This document shows positions 15,534 through 25,209 of a stretch of DNA of 64,000 nt, piece by piece. The DNA is from Bacteroidota bacterium. Its GTDB lineage: Bacteria > Bacteroidota > Bacteroidia > Chitinophagales > Saprospiraceae. The translations under genes and the position numbers were made by a program. The notes under the pieces were generated by a model that did not search any database, was not told the DNA's origin, and saw nothing but the letters and a program-made list of their open reading frames with translations. The DNA is taken from the NCBI GenBank assembly GCA_029572935.1, contig JAKQHM010000040.1, positions 1 through 64,000 of the forward strand. The letters run 5' to 3'. Each line of letters starts with the position of its first letter. Positions within the stretch are counted from its first letter, which is position 1.

Positions 15534-18380
15534 ATGAAGCAGATCCCCGGACAAGTAACAGAATACATTGAAATCTATGGTGCCAAGGAACACAATCTGA
15601 AGGACCTTTCCCTTTCCATTCCCAGAAACCATCTCGTCGTCATCACCGGGCTTTCGGGCAGCGGCAAGTCTTCTTTGGCTTTTGACACGCTATATGCAGA
15701 GGGACAAAGGCGCTATATGGAAACCTTTTCCAATTATGCACGGCAATTTATAGGCTCCATCGAACGCCCCGAGGTCGAAAAAATAGATGGATTGAGTCCA
15801 GTCATTTCAATCGAACAGAAGACGACCGGATGGAATCCAAGATCCACGGTTGGGACCACGACCGAGATCTACGATCTCCTGCGCTTGCTGTTTGCCAGAG
15901 CAGGGGATGCTTACTCACACGTGACCGGGAAAAAGATGGTCCGGTATACGGAAGAACAGATCATCACTGCCATTTATGAAAAATTCAACGACCGGCAGAT
16001 CACCATTCTGGCGCCTTTGGTTCGTGCACGAAAAGGCCACTACCGGGAGCTTTTCGATCAGGTACGCAAACAGGGATTCAGCAAGGTGCGGGTGGATGGT
16101 ACAGTACTCGACCTGAGTCCGGGCTTGCAGGTAGATCGATTTAAGATACACGATATCGAACTGGTCATTGACCGGATCAAGGTGATCCCGGACCGGGAAG
16201 AAAGACTGCAATACAGCATTCAGACTGCGCTTCGTATGGGGAATGAGGTGGTCTTTATTCAGGACGAAGCAAATATGGAGATTTTCCCTTTCAGCAAAAG
16301 GTTGATGGATCCCGTAAGCGGGCTGTCCTACGACGAACCCTCCCCCAATACCTTCTCCTTTAATTCACCCTATGGATCCTGTCCGGAATGCAAGGGACTG
16401 GGTCAGGTACACGAAGCAGATCTCAACCAGATCATCCCGGATGACAGCAAATCCATAGAAGAAGGAGGCATCACGCCACTCGGAGACGTGCGGGATACCC
16501 TGACTTTCAAGCAGCTCAGACAAATAGCCGACCGACATAAATTTAATTTTTCGACCCCGGTCAAGAAAATACCCAAAAAAGCGCTGGACACTATTTTGTA
16601 TGGCGGAGATCCAAGCTATCCTGCCCCTCCGGATACCCTTTGGTATGACAGCGAGTTGCATCTGGCGAATGAAGGACTGGTCAATATGCTCAAACGCTGG
16701 TATCAGGATAGCAGTTCAGAAAAAGTGCGTCGTTTTGCAGAAGATTTTATGACCATTCAAGCCTGCCCCGTATGCAAGGGTACGCGATTGAAAAAGGATT
16801 CCCTGTATTTCCGCATTGATGAAAAAAATATTGCCCAGCTGGCGCAACTAGACATTTCTGAACTTAAGACCTGGTTTAACCAATTGGAAAACCGATTGTC
16901 TGAGCGTCAGAATTCCATAGCAAGGGACATCATCAAAGAGATTCGGATCCGATTGGATTTCCTGCTTTATGTGGGACTGGATTATCTTACCCTGGACCGC
17001 CCCACGATGAGCCTGTCCGGCGGTGAATCCCAAAGAACGAGGCTGGCCACTCAAATTGGATCCCAGTTGACGGGTATTACCTACATCCTGGACGAGCCAT
17101 CCATTGGCCTGCACCAAAGGGACAACCATCGCCTCATCCGGTCCCTGCGGGAGCTGACAGCCATCGGCAATACCGTAATCGTGGTGGAACACGACAAGGA
17201 CATAATGATGGAATCGGATTACATCATTGACCTGGGTCCAGGTGCCGGCAAGCATGGAGGGGAAATTGTGGCGATGGGCACACCGGATGAATTTTTGAAG
17301 GATCCGGAATCTGTCACTGCACAATACCTATCCGGTCGTGCCCGGATCGAAATTCCAGCCGCCAGAAGAAAGGGAAATGGTCAGTTTTTAAGCTTGTATG
17401 GTGCAAAGGGCAACAATCTGAAGGATCTGAGCATCCGTTTTCCGTTGGGATGCTTTATTTGCGTGACGGGTGTTTCAGGTAGTGGAAAATCCAGTCTGAT
17501 CAATGAGACCCTGTATCCCATTTTGCGCGAACATTTTTACAACAGCCTGCAAAGGCCTTTGCCATTTAGCAGGATCGAAGGACTGGAATTGCTGGACAAA
17601 GTGGTCGAAGTAGACCAGGACCCCATCGGCAGAACGCCGAGATCCAATCCTGCCACCTATACCGGTGTGTTTACGGAAATCCGAAACCTGTTTGCCAGTC
17701 ATCCGGACTCCAAAATACGAGGCTACAAACCCGGCCGCTTTTCTTTTAATGTGCCGGGAGGCAGGTGTGAAACCTGCGAAGGAGGAGGCATGCGCGTCAT
17801 TGAGATGAACTTCCTTCCCGACGTCCAGGTATTGTGCGAGTCCTGCAGAGGCATGCGCTACAACCGGGAAACTCTGGAAGTACTGTACAAAGGAAAATCC
17901 ATAGGCGATGTGCTCAACATGACCGTAGAGGAGGCCACCCGTTTTTTTGAACACATTCCAGCGATCTACCGTAAAATCAAGACCCTGGACGACGTGGGAC
18001 TGGGATACATCACTTTGGGACAGCAGGCCACGACCCTTTCAGGAGGTGAGGCCCAAAGGGTCAAACTGGCAGAAGAACTTTCCAAAAGAGATACCGGAAA
18101 AACCTTGTACATACTCGATGAACCCACGACGGGTTTGCATTTTGAGGACATTACGCATCTACTCGCTGTATTGCAAAAACTGGTGGAACGAGGGAATACC
18201 GTCATGGTCATCGAACACAATCTGGACGTCATCAAGGTAGCCGATGTGGTGCTCGACCTGGGGCCTGAGGGAGGTAAACACGGAGGCAGGATCGTAGCAT
18301 ACGGCACTCCGGAAGCAGTGGCCCGGACGGAAGGATCCTTTACAGGACAATTTCTTAAAAAGGAACTCGGCATCCAATAG
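15534..18380 (+). CDS. uvrA: UvrABC excinuclease subunit A
   Basis: This is the damage-recognition ATPase of nucleotide excision repair. It has two ABC modules: Walker A1 GLSGSGKSS near residue 40 and Walker A2 GVSGSGKSS near residue 645. Each module has a signature (LSGGESQR, LSGGEAQR) and a Walker B (YILDEPS, YILDEPT). The zinc-binding cysteines are visible as CPECKGLG...CPVCKGTR and CETCEGGG...CESCRGMR. Its 948 residues are normal for UvrA. Neither uvrB nor uvrC is nearby, which is usual. Confidence 0.98.
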   Translation: MKQIPGQVTEYIEIYGAKEHNLKDLSLSIPRNHLVVITGLSGSGKSSLAFDTLYAEGQRRYMETFSNYARQFIGSIERPEVEKIDGLSPVISIEQKTTGWNPRSTVGTTTEIYDLLRLLFARAGDAYSHVTGKKMVRYTEEQIITAIYEKFNDRQITILAPLVRARKGHYRELFDQVRKQGFSKVRVDGTVLDLSPGLQVDRFKIHDIELVIDRIKVIPDREERLQYSIQTALRMGNEVVFIQDEANMEIFPFSKRLMDPVSGLSYDEPSPNTFSFNSPYGSCPECKGLGQVHEADLNQIIPDDSKSIEEGGITPLGDVRDTLTFKQLRQIADRHKFNFSTPVKKIPKKALDTILYGGDPSYPAPPDTLWYDSELHLANEGLVNMLKRWYQDSSSEKVRRFAEDFMTIQACPVCKGTRLKKDSLYFRIDEKNIAQLAQLDISELKTWFNQLENRLSERQNSIARDIIKEIRIRLDFLLYVGLDYLTLDRPTMSLSGGESQRTRLATQIGSQLTGITYILDEPSIGLHQRDNHRLIRSLRELTAIGNTVIVVEHDKDIMMESDYIIDLGPGAGKHGGEIVAMGTPDEFLKDPESVTAQYLSGRARIEIPAARRKGNGQFLSLYGAKGNNLKDLSIRFPLGCFICVTGVSGSGKSSLINETLYPILREHFYNSLQRPLPFSRIEGLELLDKVVEVDQDPIGRTPRSNPATYTGVFTEIRNLFASHPDSKIRGYKPGRFSFNVPGGRCETCEGGGMRVIEMNFLPDVQVLCESCRGMRYNRETLEVLYKGKSIGDVLNMTVEEATRFFEHIPAIYRKIKTLDDVGLGYITLGQQATTLSGGEAQRVKLAEELSKRDTGKTLYILDEPTTGLHFEDITHLLAVLQKLVERGNTVMVIEHNLDVIKVADVVLDLGPEGGKHGGRIVAYGTPEAVARTEGSFTGQFLKKELGIQ

Positions 18381-18508
18381 ACCGATTGCTCCAGGAAGCG
18401 ATTTCTTTTGAGATTCGCAGAGGGATCTCACTCAGGATTTGCAGGAGGCACAAATTATTCCCAAAATGTCAGATATTGGGACGCAATTCATTCCCGATGC
18501 GACAGATC

Positions 18509-20056
18509 ATGAAAAAAACACTCGTCCTGCTTCTTTGCCTTTGGATTTATTCTTCTTGCAGAACCCCGCAAAATTTGGTTAAAAATGGTCAGGCCGGCTC
18601 GGACCTGTCTCTGATCTTCCTACAGATCAACGATTTTTACGAAATAGCTCCGGTGGATCAGGGCAATTCAGGGGGAGCTGCCAGAATAGCCAGTTTGAGG
18701 AAAAAATTGAAGGCTGAAAACAACAACACTTATACATTGCTGGCCGGAGATTTTCTCAGCCCATCCCTTATCGGGACCCTCAAGGTTGACGGAGACCGCG
18801 TCAAGGGCAGGCAGATGGTCGAAGCACTGAATGCATTGGGTCTTGATCTGGCTACATTCGGCAACCACGAATTTGACATCGATGAAGCCTCTTTGCAGAA
18901 ACGCATCAACGAGTCGGATTTCAACTGGGTTTCAACCAATGTACTGCATCAGACTGCGGATGGTTTGGGGCCTTTTTTTAAGGAGAAAAACGGGGCCAGA
19001 AAAAATATCCCGACCCACCAGATCATAAGGTTGGGGAATCAAAAAGGAGACAGCCTCCGAATCGGGATCATCTCACCCTGCATCAACAGCAACAAAGCTT
19101 CTTATGTGTTTTATCAGGATCCTGCAATGACCACCGGTCAGGAAATTGAGAAAATCAAAGGTCAGGTAGAACTGATCGTTCTGCTCAGCCACCTGACCAA
19201 GGAGGAAGACCTCGAGCTGGCAAAAAAATTTCCGGAGATCAGACTGATCATGGGTGGTCACGAGCACGATCACATGAAGCTGACAGCCGGCAACGCCGTG
19301 TTGACCAAGGCCGATGCCAATGCCCGATCTGCCTATGTGCACAGGATCCGGTACGATTCCAAAAGAAAAATCAGTACCATCCAATCCGATCTTGTCTTTT
19401 TGGACCGGAGTATCCCCCTGGATCAGGAAGTAAGTGTGCTCGTGCAAAAGTGGAAAGCACTTGAAAGCAAGATCATGCGGGAGATGGGTTTTGATCCCGA
19501 CGAGGTGCTGCAGACCCTGGGAAGTCCGCTGGATGCCCGCGAGCAAACCATCCGCAATACCCCTGCGCCCTTTTGTCAAATGATCTGCAGAGCCATGAGC
19601 CGCAGTTCGGATGGCATTGATTGCTCCATCATGAACTCCGGAAGTGTACGGGTGGATGACGAATTCAAGGGCAGCCTCTCTCAGTACGACATCATCCGGT
19701 CACTGCCCTACGGAGGATCGGTGGTCAAAGTAAAAATGAAAGGAAAGCTCCTGCTGGATGTTTTGGATGCAGGGTGGAAAAACAAGGGACGAGGCGGATA
19801 TCTGCAGTGGGATCGCATCGATCATACAGCCGATGGTCAATGGCAATTGGATGGCCATGCCATTGACACGGAACGCATTTATACGGTTTGTCTGACCGAA
19901 TACCTCATCAAAGGCCTGGAACAAGGTCTGGATTTTTTGAAGGCAGGGAATCCTTCCCTGATTTCAGTGGAAGAACCCTCTTCAAACAATGCCCAGGATC
20001 TGCGCAAGGACATACGCCTGGTGGTGGTGGATTATTTAAAGAAAGGTGGTAGGTGA
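18509..20056 (+). CDS. Bifunctional metallophosphatase/5'-nucleotidase lipoprotein
   Basis: The start at 18509 gives a lipoprotein signal (MKKTLVLLLCLWIYSSC); the open frame extends further upstream without signal character. The N-terminal calcineurin-like metallophosphoesterase domain shows QINDFYEIAP (motif I), LLAGDFLSPS (II), FGNHEFD (III), LLSHLTKEED (IV) and GGHEHDH (V). In motif I the usual histidine of DxH is a tyrosine, which I recall as normal for one subfamily of these enzymes. The C-terminal 5'-nucleotidase domain has NSGSVR and SLPYGG. It probably hydrolyses nucleotides or related phosphoesters at the cell envelope. Confidence 0.88.
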   Translation: MKKTLVLLLCLWIYSSCRTPQNLVKNGQAGSDLSLIFLQINDFYEIAPVDQGNSGGAARIASLRKKLKAENNNTYTLLAGDFLSPSLIGTLKVDGDRVKGRQMVEALNALGLDLATFGNHEFDIDEASLQKRINESDFNWVSTNVLHQTADGLGPFFKEKNGARKNIPTHQIIRLGNQKGDSLRIGIISPCINSNKASYVFYQDPAMTTGQEIEKIKGQVELIVLLSHLTKEEDLELAKKFPEIRLIMGGHEHDHMKLTAGNAVLTKADANARSAYVHRIRYDSKRKISTIQSDLVFLDRSIPLDQEVSVLVQKWKALESKIMREMGFDPDEVLQTLGSPLDAREQTIRNTPAPFCQMICRAMSRSSDGIDCSIMNSGSVRVDDEFKGSLSQYDIIRSLPYGGSVVKVKMKGKLLLDVLDAGWKNKGRGGYLQWDRIDHTADGQWQLDGHAIDTERIYTVCLTEYLIKGLEQGLDFLKAGNPSLISVEEPSSNNAQDLRKDIRLVVVDYLKKGGR

Positions 20057-20372
20057 TATTCTTTTCCTGGTGATTCTAAATGCGGTCGATCTGTACAAGT
20101 GAATCAAGCCATGAGAATAGAAGTTAAGTTGGACAAGGATAAATTGCACTGGAGTTTATCCAAATGAATGAGCGTATTTTCCGCACACTTTTTTATCCGC
20201 ATAGCCTACAAAGAATAGGTCCGTTTCTCAGAGTAGCTGGTGAGATGTGATATTAATTTTGAAGCCTGGAACACTTTAACTTCCTGTATTTTTTTATTCT
20301 ATTGATGTAATGTACAATAAAAAAAGCCCGCGGGATTCCGCAGGCTTTTTATAAAGTAACTCTTTAGATAAA
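20057..20372. other. Intergenic region with a bidirectional terminator
   Basis: There is no supported ORF in this ~315-base gap between convergent genes. Its only clear element is the hairpin near 20323-20347. Confidence 0.5.
20318..20352. terminator. Bidirectional terminator
   Basis: AAAGCCCGCGG-ATT-CCGCAGGCTTT forms a ~10-bp stem with one mismatch, flanked by A and T runs on both sides. It can serve the outer-membrane barrel gene on the minus strand and the 5'-nucleotidase transcript on the plus strand. Confidence 0.8.
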
Positions 20373-20930
20373 TCAGAAGTGAAACTGTACTCCAATACCG
20401 ATGGTACTGGTATTGAGGTTCAGACCGAAATCAGTGATGGCATCGCCTTCAGTATCTCCCACTTTGGGAGTAAGAGAAGAAAATCCAAGATTTCCGAAAT
20501 GAGCTACTGCAGACCACTTGTCAGCAAAACGATAAAGGAATCCTGGGCTGATGCCTACGCTGAAACCTGTGGCTGTAATATCTTCTGCTCCTGATTTGTC
20601 AGAGACAGAGGCATATGCAACACCCAGGTCACCAAAAAGGGTAGCTTTGTCTCCAATGCTTACACCATAACGGAGGAAGGCACCCAGACCAAAAGATGAC
20701 TGGTCTTCACCCTCTGAGCCAAAACCGAGGTTTACACCAATACCCATTTTGTCGTTGATCTGGTAACCAAGTGTAGGGCTTAATTCATATGTATTTACAG
20801 CATCACCATCACCTACCTTGGATGAATTGAAGCCAACGTCAAGACCTGCCCAGAATTTCTCCTGTGCGGTACCGAAACTCACAAAGCCAATGGCAAGAAC
20901 GAGCGTGAAAAGTCTTTTTAAGTTAGTCAT
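20373..20930 (-). CDS. Small outer-membrane beta-barrel protein (porin-like)
   Basis: This 185-residue exported protein has the signal peptide MTNLKRLFTLVLAIGFVSFGTAQ. The mature part consists of alternating amphipathic strands with aromatic ends (FWAGLDVGFNSS, YELSPTLGYQI, MGIGVNLGFG, FGLGAFLRYGV). It ends in the outer-membrane signature IGIGVQFHF with a terminal phenylalanine. It fits an eight-stranded barrel of the OmpX/OmpW-like size class; ligand or role is unknown. It is monocistronic with a terminator just past its stop. Confidence 0.85.
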   Translation of the reverse strand: MTNLKRLFTLVLAIGFVSFGTAQEKFWAGLDVGFNSSKVGDGDAVNTYELSPTLGYQINDKMGIGVNLGFGSEGEDQSSFGLGAFLRYGVSIGDKATLFGDLGVAYASVSDKSGAEDITATGFSVGISPGFLYRFADKWSAVAHFGNLGFSSLTPKVGDTEGDAITDFGLNLNTSTIGIGVQFHF

Positions 20931-21083
20931 ACGTTTTAGTTAAATGATTAATTAATAAAATTTATGCAATGTTAACATAAAAGCAATCTTGAGATCCCTT
21001 TCGATTTATATTTTTTTTATTTATATACATATATTATAGTAATACAAATAGTTAATTTGAAATCTTTTTCAATCTGTCGACCC

Positions 21084-22484
21084 TCATGAAAGGCTCCTGA
21101 ATTTTTCGAACAGCCATTTCCGACCGGTGATCCTGGGTTCCAGTTCCAGTTCCTTGAGGAGCAATTGGGTCCTTTGTGTATCCATTGGGTTGATCCTTAG
21201 TAGTTTGCGCATGTATTTGAGAAAACACTTGTAATACTCGGTGTGGTAGCCAAAATTCTTTTTTCTTCTTAGAAACTGATCCATGGATTCCACGTGGTAT
21301 TCGGACAGTTCCCTTTCGCCCATTTCGTAAAAGATCCGGATCCGCTCCAGCCTTACGCTGAGTTCCAGCAAGGGGTCATTAAAACTAAGCTGGCCCAGCC
21401 AGGACATGGCTTCGTGGTATTTTTTTTGCTCGCTGAACAAGCGGCCTTTCTCAAAGTGGTGAAAAGGCTGCTGGTATTGTTTTTCGAGTTTGGTCTTGTA
21501 CCGGTCCAGAAATTCATCCACCCAGCCGAATTCCTTCAGATTGATGCCGATCTCGGCGATGTTGCGGTAAGTAAAGCGGCTAAGTTTGCCACGGTCCAGC
21601 AGGAAGCCCCGGTCCAGGCCACGCATATATAGACCAAAAACAGTTTCATTGTAGTCCTCTTTCCCTTCATTGATCTTGCGGATGCAATAGTTCAGAATGT
21701 TGACGAAAACTTCCCTGCGCTCTTCGGCTTCAAACTGGTTGTCGTATTCGTTGTATATGTCCAGACATTTTCGAAAATAATGGTCTTCGTTCGGATGGAG
21801 AATAGCGAGGTAATTGTAATAGTAAAAACCCAGTACGGGGATGGAGTATAATTTTTCCTGCTCTATATAGGCTTTTATTTCATCGATGAAAGGGAAGGGG
21901 TTTTCCAGTTTATAAACGGATTGAACATGCAGGACCCGGCAGCAATGTCGCAGCTTTTTGATGATATAACTGATCTCAATCGTATCGGTGATTTCTTTCA
22001 GATTAAATTCTCCCTGACGTTTGATGGAGGCGAGGTATTCGTACTGATCCAGGCGCATACGGTATTCCTGCTCGTAGTATCGCTCGTTGCGCAGGCTTGT
22101 TTTCTCCAACTCCTTCTCGAACCCCTGCATGGCTTCCTGATAAAATTTATGCATGGACCGGCTTCTGTAGTAGCGAGCCAGTCCCAGCGGAGAAGAAAAG
22201 GGATCCAGTTCTTCATAGGCAAGAAATCTCTCCAGATGTCCAAAAAGGCGACTCATCTGCAGTCTGAGATGTGTATCGTCAAAAACTTTTTTGCCATGGA
22301 TGCGTGCATACAATGCGCGTTTATCGAGGGGTTCTTCCTCAGGGGTGGACTGTACCATTTCTGCAATGGCCTCCAGGGTAGCAAGCATGCTTGTATCACT
22401 GCACAAATACGGTGAAAGCAGGTACTTTTTAAACTTACCCAGGGTTCTGGCATCGAGCGTACGGACAAGATCGGCACATTTCAT
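21084..22484 (-). CDS. Helical protein of unknown function, probably lineage-specific
   Basis: This 466-residue soluble protein has no signal peptide or membrane segment. It is predominantly helical, with TPR-like spacing of aromatic and small residues in its C-terminal half (HHFEKGRLFSEQKKYHEAMSWLGQLSF). It opens with MKCADLVRTLDARTLGKFKKYLLSPYL and is rich in tyrosine and charged residues. I recognise no catalytic motif. It is divergently transcribed from a T9SS cargo gene across a ~150-base AT-rich promoter region. A scaffold or regulatory role is possible but unsupported. Confidence 0.8.
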   Translation of the reverse strand: MKCADLVRTLDARTLGKFKKYLLSPYLCSDTSMLATLEAIAEMVQSTPEEEPLDKRALYARIHGKKVFDDTHLRLQMSRLFGHLERFLAYEELDPFSSPLGLARYYRSRSMHKFYQEAMQGFEKELEKTSLRNERYYEQEYRMRLDQYEYLASIKRQGEFNLKEITDTIEISYIIKKLRHCCRVLHVQSVYKLENPFPFIDEIKAYIEQEKLYSIPVLGFYYYNYLAILHPNEDHYFRKCLDIYNEYDNQFEAEERREVFVNILNYCIRKINEGKEDYNETVFGLYMRGLDRGFLLDRGKLSRFTYRNIAEIGINLKEFGWVDEFLDRYKTKLEKQYQQPFHHFEKGRLFSEQKKYHEAMSWLGQLSFNDPLLELSVRLERIRIFYEMGERELSEYHVESMDQFLRRKKNFGYHTEYYKCFLKYMRKLLRINPMDTQRTQLLLKELELEPRITGRKWLFEKFRSLS

Positions 22485-22509
22485 ATATAAAAAATATTAA
22501 TATAATGTA

Positions 22510-22542
22510 CAAAATTAAATAATAATATTACTGAAATACAAT
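22510..22542 (-). promoter_or_regulatory. Promoter of the 466-residue helical protein gene
   Basis: On the minus strand a -33 TTG is followed after about 22 bases by TAATTTTG (22510-22517), which lies 25 bases before the ATG at 22484. Confidence 0.6.
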
Positions 22543-22634
22543 AAATTATGTTTTAAATCTTTATTTTTATTTTGTACAAATGTAAAAAAATGACTTTTAC
22601 CAATATGGATTTTGACTTCACTTTTGCATCAGAA

Positions 22635-24794
22635 ATGAACCAAATGAATCGGATGATGCGCTGTATCGGGATCTGGCTGCTGGCAGGATGGGGATTTATC
22701 TCCTCTATCCAGGGTCAGGATTCAGCCTACCTGAATATGGAGGCCAGGATTGAAAACGATACCGTGGTACTTGAGGTAAGGACCATCCGTTTTCAGGACA
22801 TGATCGGTACGCAGTTCGGGGTGAAGTTTCCAAGCTCCAATTTAAGTTTCATTCGGGGAGTGGCCCATCCATCGCTGCAAGGTGCCTCGGTGGCGGGCAA
22901 TCCGGGCAATTGTCTTTTCTCCTGGATGTCTCCTCCTCAGAATCCCGTCAGCCTTGCTGATTTCACACTTCTGGTGGAGTTCAGGTTTCACATAGACCAG
23001 CCGGCATCCGAATATTGCTTTGAATTTGGGGTGCCAGGTTTTGAGCTGAGACTGAGGTCTGTCAGTCTGGATCCTCACCCTGCCCGCGGGATTGCCCTTT
23101 GCCGGTCATCCTTGCAGGGGACGGTGCGCGGTTTGGCCAGATTGGACAAAGACGGGGACTGTCAGGTCGATTCGGCATCCGCACCGGTGCCTTTTCAGGT
23201 GTTGCGTTTCAGCCAGACGGGTGGAGGCAGGGATTATTATGCTTACACAGATGAAACGGGCCGGTTCAGCCTGGAGCTTCCAACAGGAAATTACGAGTAC
23301 TCCTTTCTGTCCAATGGAGCCAGGGAGTTTTGCAACAATCCGGCCAGCTTGCAGGTATCTGCTCCCGGTCAGCTGATAGAAATTGTACAATCTGTAAAAA
23401 ATATTGTCGATTGCGCCGAACTTGAGGTTAATCTGACTACTCCCGGACTCAGATGGTGTGACGATGTTGTTTTCGATCTGAACTATAGAAATCTCGGAAC
23501 ATCGGACGCAATCGACGCCTTTATTGAATTGGCCCTGGATCCTGCGCTCGTCTGGAAGTCTTCCGGACGAACGCCTGTTCCGCTGGGCAACAACCGTTTC
23601 CGTTTTGATCTGGGCACTTTGGTCCCGGGACAGACCGGTGGTTTTAGCGTCGTCGCCACGGCACCCTGCAGTGCCGAATTCATGGGCAGTACTTTGTGTA
23701 CAGAAGCCCGGATTTCTCCGGATGCGCCTTGTATCGTCTCCCCCTCTTACAGTGGTGCAGAATTGGAGATCACACCAGCCTGTGATCAAAACGAGGTGGT
23801 CTTTCAGGTAAAGAACAAAGGCCTCGGTGACATGAGGGCTGAACTCGCCTTCACCACAGTGGAAGACGATGTCATGCCCGGCATCGGCGGCGGAGTGCTG
23901 CTTCTGAAGAATGAGACGCGCGAGATTCGCCTCCCTGCCAATGGCAAGACCTGGCGCATTGTCTTTGATACCATACCCGATCATCCCTATCAGGTCCGAC
24001 CTACCGCTGCTTTAGAAGGATGCGGTACCGGATCCACCAGCAAAGGATTTTTCAACAATTACAGCCTGGGAGACGAGGCACCTCAACTATCGGTGGCTTG
24101 TGGCGAACTCAGAGACAGCCTGCCCAACCGTTCGGCAGCACCGGAAGGTTCCGGTCCCAATCATCTTGTTTTCAGGGACAATCGGCTGCATCACACGATC
24201 CGCATTCGGAATGATGAAGGAGAAAATGCATTTTTACTGCGGGTGAAGGAAAGCATCAGCGAATATTTGGATCCTTCCAGTCTCCAGGTAACCATCCCGG
24301 ATCATACTGCAAAATGGTTCCTGAATTCGGACGGACAGATAGAAATCAGTCTGGAAGGAGTCAATTTGCCGATGGGATCTGAGCTGTATATCAGCTATTC
24401 AGCCAGGCCCAGGTCCGATGCACCTGCCGGAGCTTTGCTGCAGCATGAGGCGGAATACAGCTTCAATTTTGGATCCTGGAAGAAACTGGAGCCCTATTTC
24501 CACACCTTGGGCAGCTGGCTCATCAGTTCTGTAGAGGAGTCAGGAGATTCAGGTATTCGGGTCGAGGTCTTTCCCAATCCCTTTGCCACTGCCATTCATT
24601 TTCAGTCGGAGCCGTCCGGTACCCAGAATTTTCAGGTAGAGATCTACGATCCTTCCGGAATCAGGATTTTTGAAGAAAAAACCCAGGCAGGATCCCTCAT
24701 CTGGAAGCCTTCCAACCCAGAGGCCGGTCTGTATTTCTATCAGATCCTGTCGCAGGGCCGCATGGTACAAAATGGAAAATTGATCCGCAGATGA
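22635..24794 (+). CDS. T9SS-secreted protein with cohesin-like N-terminus
   Basis: The start is placed at 22635, just before a signal peptide (MMRCIGIWLLAGWGFISSIQGQ); the frame is open from 22572. The first ~120 mature residues (IRFQDMIGTQFGVKFPSSNLSF... FTLLVEFRF) look like a cohesin-type beta-sandwich. The middle has a SdrD/CarboxypepD-like segment (LDKDGDCQVD... FSLELPTGNYEYSF) and a DUF11-like repeat region. The C-terminus is a type A T9SS sorting domain (VEVFPNPFATAIHF... GLYFYQIL). It is an extracellular, probably cell-surface protein of unknown binding partner. Confidence 0.85.
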   Translation: MNQMNRMMRCIGIWLLAGWGFISSIQGQDSAYLNMEARIENDTVVLEVRTIRFQDMIGTQFGVKFPSSNLSFIRGVAHPSLQGASVAGNPGNCLFSWMSPPQNPVSLADFTLLVEFRFHIDQPASEYCFEFGVPGFELRLRSVSLDPHPARGIALCRSSLQGTVRGLARLDKDGDCQVDSASAPVPFQVLRFSQTGGGRDYYAYTDETGRFSLELPTGNYEYSFLSNGAREFCNNPASLQVSAPGQLIEIVQSVKNIVDCAELEVNLTTPGLRWCDDVVFDLNYRNLGTSDAIDAFIELALDPALVWKSSGRTPVPLGNNRFRFDLGTLVPGQTGGFSVVATAPCSAEFMGSTLCTEARISPDAPCIVSPSYSGAELEITPACDQNEVVFQVKNKGLGDMRAELAFTTVEDDVMPGIGGGVLLLKNETREIRLPANGKTWRIVFDTIPDHPYQVRPTAALEGCGTGSTSKGFFNNYSLGDEAPQLSVACGELRDSLPNRSAAPEGSGPNHLVFRDNRLHHTIRIRNDEGENAFLLRVKESISEYLDPSSLQVTIPDHTAKWFLNSDGQIEISLEGVNLPMGSELYISYSARPRSDAPAGALLQHEAEYSFNFGSWKKLEPYFHTLGSWLISSVEESGDSGIRVEVFPNPFATAIHFQSEPSGTQNFQVEIYDPSGIRIFEEKTQAGSLIWKPSNPEAGLYFYQILSQGRMVQNGKLIRR

Positions 24795-25114
24795 TGAAGA
24801 GGCAAGACCGGATAGTAGCCTTCTTTCAGAGGGTCAGAGCGCTGAGCGAAAAGAGCGATCTATTTATCCAAAACCGGTCTTATGATGGATGGGATAAATG
24901 GCGCAATCAAGTGATAAAATATTTCATTACCTGTTGGCCTGATGCACTCGTCTGGCGGGTTACCGGAGCCCTGCTCCCAATGCCCAACGGCCATCCCATT
25001 TCATCGCATGATCTGTCCTCTGAAAGTGGTCAGATGAAGGGACTTCTCGGAATCCGCCGGACCAACCAGGCTTCCAACAGTCGTAAAAGATCAGGAAATA
25101 CAAATCTCCCCTGA
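24791..25114 (+). CDS. Short hypothetical ORF overlapping the T9SS gene stop
   Basis: Its ATG overlaps the preceding stop as ATGA, which often marks translational coupling. The 107-residue product begins MMKRQDRIVAFFQRVRALSEKSDLF, which is helical and basic, but it becomes low-complexity and resembles no family. A terminator follows at 25181. It may be a real coupled gene or only an open frame in the 3' leader. Confidence 0.35.
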   Translation: MMKRQDRIVAFFQRVRALSEKSDLFIQNRSYDGWDKWRNQVIKYFITCWPDALVWRVTGALLPMPNGHPISSHDLSSESGQMKGLLGIRRTNQASNSRKRSGNTNLP

Positions 25115-25180
25115 GTCAAAGATCTTGCTCATATTTTTGTTTGATTAATGTGGTTTATCCGAGAATTCGCAAAGAATTCG

Positions 25181-25209
25181 ATCCCCGACAATGGTCGGGG
25201 ATTTTTTTT
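25181..25209 (+). terminator. Rho-independent terminator
   Basis: ATCCCCGAC-AATG-GTCGGGGAT forms a perfect 9-bp stem followed by eight T. It ends plus-strand transcription from the T9SS gene. The T-run overlaps the stop codon of the convergent glycosyltransferase gene. Confidence 0.9.
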
